Program-made: the position numbers and the translations under genes | Notes under the pieces: model-generated | Told to the model about the DNA's origin: nothing | Databases searched by the model: none | Seen by the model: the letters and a program-made list of their open reading frames with translations, nothing else | Source: Pterois miles | Taxonomy: Eukaryota; Chordata; Actinopteri; Perciformes; Scorpaenidae | Assembly: GCA_947000775.1 (NCBI GenBank) | Contig: CAMQGK010000567.1 | Span: 865,001-929,000, forward strand | Direction of reading: 5' to 3' | DNA: 64,000 nt | Shown: in pieces, positions 1 through 12,079 of the stretch | Numbering within the stretch: position 1 is the first letter of the stretch | How the letters are laid out: each line of letters begins with the position of its first letter

Positions 1-539
1 TCTCTCCTTGGGACTATTCCTCAGAGTAAATAATTAGGATTCCAGCTTGTCTCCTGGAAAGATAAATGGCTGACATGTGTGACGTGCTGAGAGCTGGAGT
101 AGGGCTGGACTGTAATCACAAAAAAGAATAATATAACACATTTAAAAGAAAATCTACTTATATTATATATCCGCTATACAGTATATGTTGGATTTGATAT
201 ATTTACATCAACCTTACCCAAATCATTCACACGTAATTGGGAACTTACTTATTTTTTAATTTGATTTAATTTTATTTTCTTGAGTGAATTGCTATGGCTT
301 GCATTTTTTTTCCTACATTGCTATTTACTGATGAAGAGAATATAGCCTCTCATTTAGGCCTTGTGTAATGATTGCATTTAAAAAAAAATGTGCTACTTCA
401 CGGTCGTGAATCAGAAATATCGTGCGTGTAACCTACAGTTACGCACCATAGTTATATATTTTTGGTTGTTTTTTCGTAGCGCAGGCCTGGTATTTTACGA
501 CGCAAACGCGCCACGTTATCTTCGCGCGCGCTTTAATTA
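1..539. other. AT-rich noncoding DNA upstream of hoxb3a
   Basis: There is no supportable open reading frame or RNA gene here. Cluster order places hoxb4a further upstream, outside the window, but no hoxb4a coding sequence or 3' exon is visible. The sequence is AT-rich with short homopolymers. It turns GC-richer near 480-540, at the edge of the next block. Confidence 0.6.
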
Positions 540-1000
540 GCTATTAATTTTTCCATATTCCCCCACAGCGAAACGGAAGTAGCTTTAATTTCATATCTCT
601 GTTAAATGGCTATAGGCTGTCTGTGTTAGCTGGTGATGGTGATATTAAGCCACGCATTGGCTGGATCATTGGTGGCCTCAGCAGTTAGCTGCAGCGCTTT
701 GGTACAGCAAACAGCGCACAGGGGCTCAGTCTGTGTCAGATGAGCCAGCAGCAGGGCCAGCAGGGCCGCTTCACCTCCGCTTCTCCCTGTTAAACATTTT
801 ATCTCCAGAGGAGGAATGAATGCCAGGTGCTCTCTCGCGCCTGACAAGCGGGCCTCTCGCGGCCACAGGCCCACCCCAGCGGTGAGCGCCAGATAGGGAG
901 TCTGTGGGGGCTCACTGCTGCTGCTTTTTTTTTTTTTTTTTTTTCCTGGGGCCGTGATAGAGCACTCGACCCTAATGAATCACTGACTCGTGAAGCTTCT
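540..1000 (+). promoter_or_regulatory. Candidate conserved upstream/promoter block of hoxb3a
   Basis: This GC-richer, low-repeat block stands out from AT-rich flanks. It has two inverted CCAAT boxes (ATTGG near 655 and 669), a TCAGCAG half-site like those bound by Maf proteins, and a donor-like GTGAGC at 882-887. Vertebrate Hoxb3 genes use spliced, upstream 5' UTR exons, so this could be a distal promoter or first noncoding exon. That is inference; no transcript evidence is available. The short ORFs across the block have no recognisable family. Confidence 0.35.
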
Positions 1001-1566
1001 TCCAGGGTGTCTTTCTTTCTTTTTTTTTTTTTTTTTACCTCCATCTATCGATCTATTGTTGGCCTCTTTTGTCTGCGATTTTTATTTATTTATCTTTCCA
1101 TTCTTATTTATGGCAAGGCGACTGGAAATTATTAACCTTAAATCTAACACCAGATTCCCTTAAACCAAATTAAAAACGAGAGAGAATTGCTTTATACAAC
1201 TCAGTTTGTAGGCACTTTAAAGTACCATTAATGCGCTTTTCTTTGTTACCCGGTTTAGGAAATGTTAATACTCTGCATTACTGCCACGTTCCGTCTTTCT
1301 TACCCGTTTAAAAAAAAAAAAATCTACCGTGATGCAAGAGTAGCCTGTTATTCAGCAGCAATGATCGCTTCCGGAGATAGACTGCTATGAGTGAGGTAAC
1401 AGCCGAGTAGACGGAATACAGGAATACACTAAATCATACGTGGAAGGCAGTGGGTGACAGAAATAGGCTACCTACATCAGTCACGAAGAAGAATATACAC
1501 AGGCCACATCCACTGCCGCCATTACACAACAAAATGTCACGTTCAGCTTGAATAACAGCACACATG

Positions 1567-1567
1567 G

Positions 1568-1598
<31 letters not shown>

Positions 1599-1646
1599 GA
1601 AGTAGTAGTAGTAGTAATAATAATAATATAATGATAATAATAACAA
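1567..1646. repeat. ATT/GTA trinucleotide microsatellite
   Basis: A run of ATT units grades into GTA and AAT units. It lies in noncoding DNA upstream of hoxb3a; reading frames across it encode only low-complexity residues. Confidence 0.9.
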
Positions 1647-1994
1647 ATACACAGTAATTTAAATGAAATCGAATAAGCAGGAAAATGTGACACAGTAATG
1701 TTTAAAACAATAATGAAAAAAATAGCTGTCTCATTTTATTATTATATTCAGATGTGAAGCATTGTCATTATATTTGGATTAATTGCTAAAAAATAGAAAA
1801 AAATATTGAACAACATTAACAACAACTATTTCTACAACTATTACTACTATAAATAATACCAGTAGCTGCTATGTTACTAGTAATAATGATAGTAATGATA
1901 ATAGTAGTAATAATAACTTTCATTTACTACTATGTAAAGTTCTAGCATTTTTATGGAAATTTGGCATAATCTAATAAGTGTATACATGTCTCCA

Positions 1995-2022
1995 TTGTGT
2001 GTGTGTGTGTGTGTGTGTGTGT
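1995..2022. repeat. (GT)n microsatellite
   Basis: A simple GT dinucleotide run about 300 bp upstream of the hoxb3a start codon. Confidence 0.9.
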
Positions 2023-2183
2023 CCTCCATTGAGCATCTGCAGGCTGTGCACTGGGCTCAGAAGGGAGGGGGAGGGTAAAGGGGGGTGAGGAAAGAAAAGC
2101 AGTGGTTTCTATTCTATTCATGTCATGGTGCCTTTCATTGGAGGAAGATGGATTTATCTCTCTTATTTCTTCATTCTGCCTCT

Positions 2184-2317
2184 CCTAACCTTTCAGGTCA
2201 GATTGCTGGAGACCGTTGGAGAGACACCGTCACGTGACCTCCGGTACCAAATGGTCTTCCGGCAGTGGCTCTCAACAAGGACCGGAGCACACGAAGACGC
2301 CGCCACTCCTCTCAGAA
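2184..2317 (+). other. hoxb3a: Probable hoxb3a 5' UTR with candidate splice acceptor
   Basis: A pyrimidine tract ends in CCTAACCTTTCAG at 2184-2196, a good 3' splice site. The exon would start at 2197. Between it and the hoxb3a ATG lies the 10-bp palindrome GTCACGTGAC (2229-2238), a perfect E-box. An in-frame ATG at 2216 could add 34 residues, but those lack Hox3 similarity, whereas MQKTTYYD at 2318 is the standard Hoxb3 start, so 2318 was chosen. Confidence 0.45.
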
Positions 2318-5300
2318 ATGCAGAAGACAACATACTACGACAACTCCTCTGCGCTTTTCGGTGGCTACTCGTCCTACCAGGTGCAGGGGGCGGCGGCGGC
2401 GGCGGCAGCGGCTGCCGCCAACGGCTTTGGGGGCTACGATGCACCGGTCCCAGTGTCCCACCACCAGCCGGCCTTCCAGTCAGCAACCCATCTGGATGTG
2501 GATTCGTATCAGCGCTCGGCCTGCTCTTTACAGTCACTGGGCAGTAACAGTGGCCACCAGCAGCAGCAGCTAGCCAAGACCAAGGAGCTGAATGGCAGCT
2601 GCATGCGGCCCAGTCTGCCCCCTGAGCACCACCCGGGCTCCCAGGTGTCCCCTCCACTGCCCCCCAACCCCAGCAACGGTAATACTGGGGCTCAGCAGCC
2701 GGGGGGCACTGCTGGGGCCTCCTCGGTCTCTAAATCAGGCCCTAATAAATCGTCTAATTCTTCGTCCTCCACATCGTCCTCCACGTCGTCCTCCTCCTCG
2801 TCACTGCCCCCCAACTCCACTATGGCCAAGCAGATCTTTCCCTGGATGAAAGAGTGTCGACAGACAACCAAGCAGAAAAACTGTTCACCCAGCAACAACT
2901 CTGGCAATGGTGTGTTAGACTACACCTGTCTCTGTCTCTCTGTCTGTCTTTGCTTTACCCCCCAACCCCCCAGGCACAAGGCACCGACATGGCTTAGCTA
3001 CTTACTAATTCTTCCTACTCCAGTCTCTCTTTCCTTTCCCCAGTTCCTTCTGTCCTCCTTATATGTCTTTCTTCCTTCATCTTCCTTCCTCATTAGCGTC
3101 TTTTTTCCTGTTATCCTGCCTTCTCCTTCCCATCACCACTTCTCTCTTTCCTCACCTCTCTTATCAACATCCTCTTTCAAGCCCCGGATCCCCAGAGGAT
3201 TTAAAAGGTTTCTCAGACTATTATGGCAAAACAGGTTTCCTCATGTACTGGTTCAGACAGACAACTAGTCAAGTTGGTTATCTATAGCTGGCCCAAGGTC
3301 ATTTTATTGAAGCCATCTAATACTGGAACTAATGTAGCTGGTGAGTTGGCTTCACTAAATATCTCTGAGAAATGTTAGCGTGTCAGTGTGGAAGCTGAAG
3401 GTTCGAGCCTAAAATCAAAATCAATCCTGCTTTGTATTTTCACACTAAAGCTATTTGATTGATGCATTTCATTGACTGAAGCCCATCAGTAGAGAAACTG
3501 TCAAAACCTCTTAATATGGCAAGCAATGAAATAGGTCAAAGGTCAGAGGCATGGCAGTCTGATAAATACTCCTGCAAAAAAGGCGTGCTCAAGTAAACAA
3601 GTAAAAAGCAGGAAGAAAATGTACATTTTTAACGGCAATGATAAACTGCTTTTTTAGGGAAAGGGAAGTTCGTGTACACATGTCATATTGATGTTTGGAT
3701 TCAGCAAATCCACCTGATCTGACGTTATTGAATAGGAATTATCAACACACATCTTTCCCATGTGTGTGGGCGGGTAGGGGCCTACTAAACAAATAGGTTC
3801 TCTGTCTACATATCAACCTACTATGTTGTAAAAGTGAAAAAGAAACAAAAGATACACGTTGTAACGTAAAATTGAATGAAACTTCACGTTTTGAACACAA
3901 ACATTTCTTTAGGTTTAAGCAATAAAACTATATATATATATTTTTTTAGCTCTATGCAATAAAACTACAACTTCGTTAGGTTTAGGCAATAAAACTACAA
4001 CTTTTTAGGCTTAGGCAACACAACTACAACTTATTTAGGTTTATGCAATAAAACTACCATATTTAGGTTTAGGCAGTAAAACTCCAATTTTTTTTGAAGT
4101 AGCTTTAATTTCATACATACTGCATACATACATACTACACAGTGTGAATAGATGATAATACCTGCTGGTGGGCTTAGTAGGCCCCTCTTGACCCAAATTT
4201 ATTTGTAATGCCTGTTTAATAGCCAGACAACAGTCTTATCAGCTGACAAATCAAGATCCAAACACATCTATCTATTTTTTACTAGGATTTAGATGAAAAC
4301 CACTATTGTCTGTGTTAGGTGCAGAGATGGAGTCAGGAGGTGACTGGCTTAGCTTAGCATAAAGAAGGATATGGCTGTCCTGGTTCTGTCTGATGTGAAA
4401 TAATATACCTACAACACCTCAAAAGCTATAAGCAATGTAACAACATCTATTCGTGGTTTCAGAGGGAGTTAAATGCTGTAACTATTACTTGGCAACTAAC
4501 AGCCAGGTGCAGTAACTTCCTGGAGAAAATTTGGTAATTATGTCCAGAAGATAACCTGCAAATTGTTAAATCTGGCAAAAACTTGCAAAAACTTCTGTGA
4601 GACAGGCTACCCAACAACCTATCCTAAGCTTACTGGTAACTATCTTGCAAGAGTTTCCCAATTTTAGGGTTAACTTCTAGACATGATCACTTTTTTTGCA
4701 TGCTTTGCATCTGTTTGACTAGCACTCTTGGCCATCCTTGGTTGGCATGAGGAGGTATGGTAAGCCAATCATAGGCAGAGTAAGGTTGGTCATGCCCAAA
4801 GAGAAGAGAGGTGTTTGCTTTTTCTTTTTTTTTGACAATAGCCGCTGCCATCATTTTGGATTGAAAATGCTTATTATATTTATAAAAATGCATTGTTCAG
4901 CAAAGGCCATTTTGGTAAAAAAAATGGATAGAAATAGAACAGAAATAATTTTGTTTCACATTCAGTCCAAAATGGCAGAAGCATAGCTTTGTTTTTGGCT
5001 GCTGATGTTTCTATGAAACAAACAATTGACTTTCACTTTTTAGCGATATACTGTGCGTTCTGGTAGGGTTGGTCATGCCTTTGCCATCCATGGAAAAACA
5101 AATTTGCTGGAGGCTTGTCATCACGATGAGGTTTCCAGGTTTGGTTCCATCATGGCTGTAGAGAGATCCATAATAAATCCTGTGATCAGGGACCGTATCT
5201 GGCAACCAGAGCTGTAGCTGGAGACACTGCACTGTGCACTGGGCAGATGGATCGTGTTATTCATCAAGGAATGATTTCAACTCACAACTCCCCCGAAAAA

Positions 5301-6211
5301 TGAGGAGAAAAGCATAAGAAGAGAAAGGCAAACCTTGAAAATGCATATCTAGGAAATTATTATAACATGGTAAAAACAGAAGGAGTTCAGTAAGGAGGAT
5401 AAAGGTAGAACAGAGAGAGAGAGAGAGATCTGGTGTTCTCTCAGTATTCAGTCAGATCTTAAAAAACCTAGATGGATTCGATAAAGAAACAATCAATGAC
5501 CACTGAGCAGTCAGAGATTCATTAGAATAACAATACAGTCAGTTTTAGGACAGTATGGCTAACCAGTTGGCACTAACCTGCAGCCAATAGCCTGCACACT
5601 TTCATTCATTCATTCATTTACTTTCTCCTCTTCACCCACCTTCTCCTTGTTCTCCTCCTTTCTTTGCTCCCAACCCTCTGGTTATTACTTGCCTTCCAAT
5701 TGCTCTCCTCCATCCCCTCTTTCCTCCTCCTCTTCCTCCACCTCTCCTTTTGGTACCTTCTAAGAAGGACAATATTAACAGGGTGAATTTAAATGTCAGG
5801 TAAGATAACAGATGAATAGATTTTCAGAGAGAGGGAGAATGACATACAGGCATTTGAAATGTAAGGTATTATCAAATGGGTGGGGGGGGGGATACAGCTG
5901 GATGATAAATATGAATATCATCTGCATGTCTGATAACGCGCAAAGAAAACAGTCATTGGGGCAGACAGATTGGTAGTTATCAATGAGAGCGAATATGTTC
6001 TGCCATAATGAATATGAGTCTCATATTCAAAGAGCGTTCAGTTGACTGAGCAGAGAGTTGAGGAGAGATTAGATTGTTTATTGATGAGGATTTGAAACAA
6101 TCATTTTGAGAATGTCACGACTCTGTGAGACGGATGATGTGATGGTTACCTCTCATCTTTCTGTCTCTGTGCATAGAAATAAACACAAGAGTCAACTGTT
6201 TATATTGTTGA

Positions 6212-6254
<43 letters not shown>

Positions 6255-9200
6255 TTATGGAGAGATAGGATCTCAGTGCTGGCTTTGAACTCTAGTGCAT
6301 CAGCTTATTGGTATGAACACACTGCAAGCAGGCGCATAGGAACATTCCTGTGTATTCATAACAGAGACATGTGCTCAGAGATGGAAGAGGCACTGCGCTT
6401 CAGCACTACTGTTTGGTATGGAATAAACACCAAGATGGAAACAACACCAGCCCAGAGCCAACCAAGTATCATCTGTTGCTCTTAAAACCTACTATTAACA
6501 GTCCATGCGACTTATTTCAATGGCACCAAACTGCAGCCTCCAAAATAAAACGACTTCAAGGAAAGCTGAACGTTAGAAACTTCACGAAAGACCGATGCAT
6601 TACATTGCATTAGGTGTTCCTAGTAAAATGGCAACTGAGTGTAGATAATTTGGCTTAACTGTTTGTTCACCCATTGGACCTATTTTTACTGATTTCCCCA
6701 CGACTCAGCAGTTTGATGACACAACGTTATCATAACCAATGTGACTAAAGGCCACAGCTGAAAACCTTCGCACTATGGTGACAGTACTGCTGAAGGAGGC
6801 TAATGATTTAGAAAATAAGAGGTAATAAGAGACTTTCCTTTCCTCATACAGCTGCCTGAATTCAGAATTCATAAACTTGCTTTGCAATTTGTGTTCCAAA
6901 ATCATCCTTATTGCTAACACTTTATATTAAGGTGCTGGCAATCAGTGTTATTCAAAATGTCCTGATAAATCCTTATGAGATGCTTATTAACTATATTATG
7001 TGTTAATGAGACTATTTAAGTGTTAATCATCATCATCATAAACATGTTTAGTTGGACTATGAGACATTATAAGCACTAATAATAAACTTAATAGTTTATA
7101 GAGTGCTTAATACTCAGAAGTTTGTTCTAATTGTAGCATTAACAAACGTGATTATAGTAACTTGCCTCCTGTGTAATTTTTAAACCTTTTTTGCTGCTTT
7201 ATAAACATTAATTTATATTTTATTATGCATTTATTAACAGTCAATTTTGCTTTTTGCAGCTACCAGATCTAAAGTGAGACCAATGGCTTATCAGGGTTAA
7301 TAAATCCTTTATTATGCACTTATTAATAACTACAAACAATGCATATGCTTACAATAACATACAAAAATTTGTTTCTGATGCTATTATGAACTCTTATGTA
7401 GTTTTATTAAGTGTGTTATATTACTAAGTATGTTATAATAAGCATCTTATTACCTAAGGCTTATTACGAGGACCTTCATATAAAACGTCACCAATTATTT
7501 TTATTTTCTTATTAGAGTAAAATTAAATAAAAAAAATAGATTTTTACCAAAACACACATTTAACTGTTAAAGAAGTGACATCAGCTGATTTGTGGTTGAA
7601 ACAAACAAATGATGTGCACCCTGTGAACATTTCCTCTTCACAATTTTGAAGCCAAACACTTATTGTAGAACTGATGGAAAGGACTCAGCATAATCATCAG
7701 ATGGATGTTAGTTAATTGTGGCAAACATATTAAACTACTTGAGCCTTTTCTTGTTATCCAGCTATCATCTAGAGTTTTATTCACTTAAATACATCCTCTG
7801 AAGTCGTGACAGCAGCTGGATTTGAGGTTTAGCAGACTTTACGGCCTTCATACGCATAGACACTACAGTAAGAGTGACCAACAATGCACCAGTAGCCCAA
7901 GGTTCATGTAATTCAACATAAACAACAGTGGTAACAGCTGAAGTGTCTATTAGTAGTTTGTGTAACATCACATAAATGTGGCGAGAAGCTTGGCTTTTCT
8001 TGGCGAGCTGACTGAAGTGAGAGCAGGTCAGCTTGAGTTCCTGCTTGTAGTCCTTGTGCTGCAGCTGCTGTTGCTGTGGGGGGTTTGTCTTTCCAGCCAA
8101 GATGCAATTTAGCTGCCCTCGGCCAGCGCCGGGCCCGTCGTCTCTTAATAACTGCCACTGTTATGAAGTGTTGACAACTAATATCAAGGGATAATTCAGA
8201 CAGCAGGCCCGGACCCCCCTCTGCTTTATTAAGAACCTGAATGCTTTCAATTTCCTCCAGCATGCAGCCAGACTGTGTTTTATTCTCTGTTCCTCTCTGG
8301 CTTTCCCAATTTTCATTTCATCTTTTTTTTTTTTTTTTTTTTACCTGTTTCTTACTACTCCTGTTTTCCATTTTCTCTCTATTCTTCATTTTTTTTGTAC
8401 GCTACTCTCTCTTTCACCCTCTTTGTTTTCAAGGTTTTTAATGCTCGCATGTTTTTTTTTTTGGGATAGTTTCTTCCCTTCTTCTATGTAATTCATTATT
8501 GCTCTATTTTTCTCCTCAGTATCAGGAGGAGCTGAAAGTGGCAGCAGCGGGGAGAAGAGTCCTACCGGCGGCTCGTCAGCGTCATCTAAGCGAGCTCGCA
8601 CGGCGTACACCAGCGCCCAGCTGGTTGAGCTGGAGAAGGAGTTCCACTTCAACCGGTACCTGTGCCGGCCACGGCGCGTGGAGATGGCCAACCTGCTCAA
8701 CCTGTCCGAACGTCAGATCAAGATCTGGTTCCAGAACCGACGCATGAAATACAAGAAGGACCAGAAGTCCAAGGGCCTGAGCTCGAGTTCTGGGGGGCCC
8801 TCACCGACTGGCTCCCCACCCCTGACCATGCAGTCCTCCGCCAGCTTCCTCAACTCAATGCACCCCATGGGTGGGGGAAGCGGGGGCGGAGGGGCCGGCT
8901 ATGACGTCCCGTCTCCGCCATCCTTCGGCAAGCCCCACCAGGGAGTGTCTTACTCCATGTCCACTGCCTACTCTAATGTCCCCATGAAGGGCTGTCCCCC
9001 CCAACAGAAGTATGGCGCCCCAGACCCAGACTACGGCGACCCCCATCCTCACCACGGCCTAGTGCAGACCAACAATGCTGGCTACGGAACTCCCACTAAC
9101 ATGCAGGCCAGTCCAGTCTACGTGGGGGGTGGCAGCTATGTGGAACCCATGCCCGGCTCGGGGCCCTCCATGTACGGGCTAAACCACCTCGGCCCCACGC

Positions 9201-9391
9201 CACCCCACCACCAAACCATGGACTACAATGGTGCGGGGCCCATGTCAGCCGCCAACCAGCACCATGTGGGCGGAGGGGGCCCCCCGGGTCCCTGTGACCC
9301 GCCCACGCACCCAACGTACACCGAGCTGTCGGCGCACCACAACTCGACTCAGGGCAGAATCCAGGAAGCACCCAAGCTCACTCACCTGTAG
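2318..9391 (+). CDS. hoxb3a: Homeobox protein Hox-B3a (exons 2318-2909 and 8520-9391)
   Basis: Nuclear homeodomain transcription factor of paralogue group 3, acting in hindbrain (posterior rhombomeres) and pharyngeal patterning with Pbx partners. The join gives 487 residues. It starts [17 protein letters not shown], typical of Hoxb3. Ten alanines occupy residues 25-34, and Ser/Pro-rich linkers follow. The Pbx-binding hexapeptide IFPWMK starts at residue 173. The homeodomain spans residues 220-279 (8585-8764), with [11 protein letters not shown] in helix 3. The last ~30 residues (TYTEL...[12 protein letters not shown]) are the conserved Hox3 C-terminus. The donor AATG|GTGTGT and acceptor TCTCCTCAG|T give a phase-1 intron like the other two genes. 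It lies upstream of hoxb2a on the same strand. At 487 residues it is longer than typical fish Hoxb3a because of Ala, Ser and Gly tracts. Paralogue group is certain; the a-copy call rests on linkage to hoxb2. Confidence 0.96.
3533..3545 (+). promoter_or_regulatory. Perfect DR1 nuclear-receptor motif
   Basis: Two perfect AGGTCA half-sites are separated by one A. DR1 elements can be bound by RXR heterodimers, COUP-TF or HNF4. It lies inside the hoxb3a intron; function is inferred from the motif only. Confidence 0.4.
3909..4095 (+). repeat. Short tandem array of TTAGGTTTAGGCAATAAAACT-type units
   Basis: Five to six degenerate copies of a ~30-38 bp unit built on GTTTAGGCAATAAAACTACAACTT. The same unit recurs at 25.3-25.9, 33.6, 35.4, 46.4 and 56.0 kb. 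It looks like a solo or truncated member of a dispersed family whose best copy is at 25094-26193. Confidence 0.75.
6213..6252. repeat. (GA)n microsatellite
   Basis: A pure GA dinucleotide tract in the hoxb3a intron. A 60-codon reading frame crosses it but encodes only an RE repeat and has no support as a gene. Confidence 0.9.
6911..7494. mobile_element. MITE-like element with imperfect TIRs and TTA target duplication
   Basis: The left end TTGCTAACACTTTATATTAAGGT matches, with mismatches, the reverse complement of the right end (ACCTTCATATAAAACGTCACCAA). TTA trinucleotides flank both ends (6908-6910 and 7495-7497). The ~580-bp interior is AT-rich with no transposase. A TTA duplication fits PIF/Harbinger-type MITEs; that family assignment is inference. 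Confidence 0.6.
8020..8280 (+). promoter_or_regulatory. Candidate conserved noncoding element near 3' end of hoxb3a intron
   Basis: A GC-balanced, non-repetitive block follows about 4 kb of AT-rich sequence. It contains AT-core sites (CTTAATAACT, CTAATATC, TTTATTAAG) and GC-rich words. The texture resembles the conserved intronic enhancers of Hox3 genes. There is no coding signature on either strand, since the reading frames across it have no Hox or other family features. Conservation is not shown here. Confidence 0.3.
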
Positions 9392-12022
9392 CAGGTTTGG
9401 AACAACGTAGGAAATAGTGAAGATGACACAGAACACGTAACACGACGTGACTCACTAACAGACTAACTAACACATGAGGACTCTACTGCTGCAACGGGAC
9501 GGCAGGAGAGACAAAGGGAGACAGACAGGAGAACATCCAGTGGTTTGTCCTTTGCTCAGCCACAAAGGGGAGCAATCAGTGTTTGGTGTTGTCCAGGCCA
9601 CCCTTTTCCCACTGGCTTCTGATTAGGGCTAGAGCTTTCACTGTTACCTTTGGCTACATCCACACTAAAGGTTTTCTTTTTAAAAAGCACAAATTTTGCT
9701 TAGCGTCCACACTACTCCAACATTTTCAAGCCCCTAAAACAGAGATGATTGAAAATGCTGCTGACCTTGTTTTAGTTTTAAAGGTTTGAGTTTTAGTTCG
9801 GACCAACAGAAACATAGACTGTTGAAAACCATAATGCAGACACCTGTAGTCGCTTCTCAATTGGGTCTTGTCAGTCATAACGTGTCCTCCCTGATCCATC
9901 ACGCCCCATCACATGAACCTTTTCCGCAAGAAAACAAACAACATCAGCCTAGTCCAAACAGCGGTTCATTTCGATAATGAGTTACAAGCGTTGCTGTCCT
10001 TGTTGTCTCTGCTAGCAGCTGTTTTGCAGTTAAATTCTGCATTTTATAAAGCTACTACTGCCTACATGTGGAGGAGGAAAGCTATAATTTGAGTGCTTTA
10101 CATCAATTCCCATGTTCTTCCTGTTTACACCAGCACGTGCATGCCCAGTGTACATGAATAGTCATGTTTTCAGGTTTGGTTGTATGGCTGGAGATTAATT
10201 CTGAAATGGCCCATTCACCTGGATGGAAATTGTTTTTAAACAGTATTTTAAAATGAAACCATATCAGTGTGGATGTAACCTTGAAGTGGAGTTAATTTAA
10301 TGTTAAAAAGACAAAAGTTGTGCTTATTAAGTAGCAGCAATAGACAGAAACCATTCATGTTGCCAGAAGAGTCAATAAAAGGCACAAAAGGCTCTGCAAT
10401 GTAAATACATTGAAATCAACAGTAGTTGCAAAAACATGACAAGGCGTTTTCTTAAGCCGGGACCAAATTTACTAAATTTCTCTGCTGCTGAAACCTTACA
10501 TCCTCATACAGGAATAATTTTAATAATAATTTAAAATATTCATTCATTCAGTGCTACTTGGACACTTTCTTCACTGAGGATGTGTCCGAGTAGCAACAGA
10601 AGGCGTATTCAAACTCTAACTCATTCAAAACTGCTTAATATTTGAGTACATTATCAGTGATTTATGCTTCATTGCAGAACTCTGTTATCCCAGCTTCCAT
10701 ATTTAACATAAACCTTTTAAGAGCACTCTACTCCGAGTGTCCCAGGGCAGCGAAGCATATTGTAGGCGTGGGAGAAGAAGTGTACAGTCAATTGTCTCCC
10801 ACGTCCCCCTGGGGACAATAAATGTCAGGGAGCTCATCTTGTGGTACTGGTGCAGAGACATATCGGCAGCTGTATGGCATAACAGGATCTACGGTGAGCT
10901 CCATTGTTTAGTCATTAGACTGATAATCTACTGCACAGTCAATCAGAAAACTGCAATATGGATATTCAAACAAAGCAGATGCTATTTTTTTCATTCAAAA
11001 TATTTCTACAAAAAAACAAAAAAATCTAATATGAAAGAACTAGCTCCTTGTATAATGTGTTATATTTAAGTTACTCAGCAAAAAAAAATAAAAAAAGAAA
11101 AAAAGAAAAAAAAATGAGTGGGTGGAGCAAATTGCAGCAGTAGCTCAGCTAGCATGTTGTTAGCCTTAGTATGGGGTTTAAAATTGTACTTTGGTAATAA
11201 AATCTCCCCCCCTAAGACACACACATATACAAACAGCTCTCCCGCCTGGTAAATGAAATAGTTGAGATTTTAATGGGCAGTTAACGAGGTGGTTAGATTT
11301 ATGATGCTGAGCTCTCTCCCCCTCCAGGCAACACATGTTGTTGTCAGCAGAGCTGAGCTATGTGGAGGGCTCTGGCTCTCCATCAGCCGGATAGAGAGAG
11401 AGAGAACAGAAATATATGGCTGGAGCCGGCAGCACCCGTCTTCCTCTGTTCCCCTCGTTCCACGGAGGACATAAAACCACTGGATGGTCTTCCCTTCACT
11501 GTGTCTTTGTGCCTCCTGCCGTACCCGTCTCTGTCTGTCCAGACTGAATCACTACTAACCCACCGTCTCCTGTCTGTGGCAGCAGCACATGGCTTCTGAA
11601 GGAGGCAAAATTTCCCACAATCCGCCACAGACTGCCCCCCCCCCCTCCGACCCCCCACACACACACACGCACGCACACGTACATGCACACATCCATCACC
11701 ACACATGCACTCCCTGCCCCTCCCATCAATCTAACAGGGTTTAAGATGCTACAAGCTCAAAGGCTAAACTAGCTCCCATAGACACACATCTGTGCTAAGC
11801 TAAGCTCTCACCTCCATACACACACACAGCAATGCTAAGCTAGCTTACTTTTGTTGACACACGTCTGCAGCCAGGTTACGCCAGCTGTTGACATCTTTAA
11901 ACAAACACATGAGAGGACATGGAAGAGACATTTTTAATGTTCTTATGTTAGCACATCATCGACACAGGGTAAATAATAAGAGTGGAGAACACTATTTATT
12001 TATATTTGGGTAAGTCATTGCC

Positions 12023-12025
<3 letters not shown>

Positions 12026-12067
<42 letters not shown>

Positions 12068-12079
12068 CTCTCTCTCTCT
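12026..12079. repeat. (CT)n microsatellite
   Basis: An almost pure CT dinucleotide run with one interruption, within the putative hoxb3a 3' UTR. Confidence 0.9.

Larger units (their letters stand above)
2910..8519 (+). other. hoxb3a: hoxb3a intron 1
   Basis: This intron is 5.6 kb, with donor GTGTGT at 2910 and acceptor AG at 8518-8519. It separates the hexapeptide exon from the homeodomain exon, as in all Hox genes. It contains a short TTAGG-type tandem repeat, a (GA)n tract, a MITE-like element, a perfect DR1 nuclear-receptor motif and a conserved-looking block near its 3' end. No independent gene is supported within it. Confidence 0.93.

Noticed and set aside
2216..2317. Upstream in-frame ATG (2216) as the hoxb3a start
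   Set aside because: The added 34 residues have no Hox3 similarity, whereas MQKTTYYD at 2318 is the family start.
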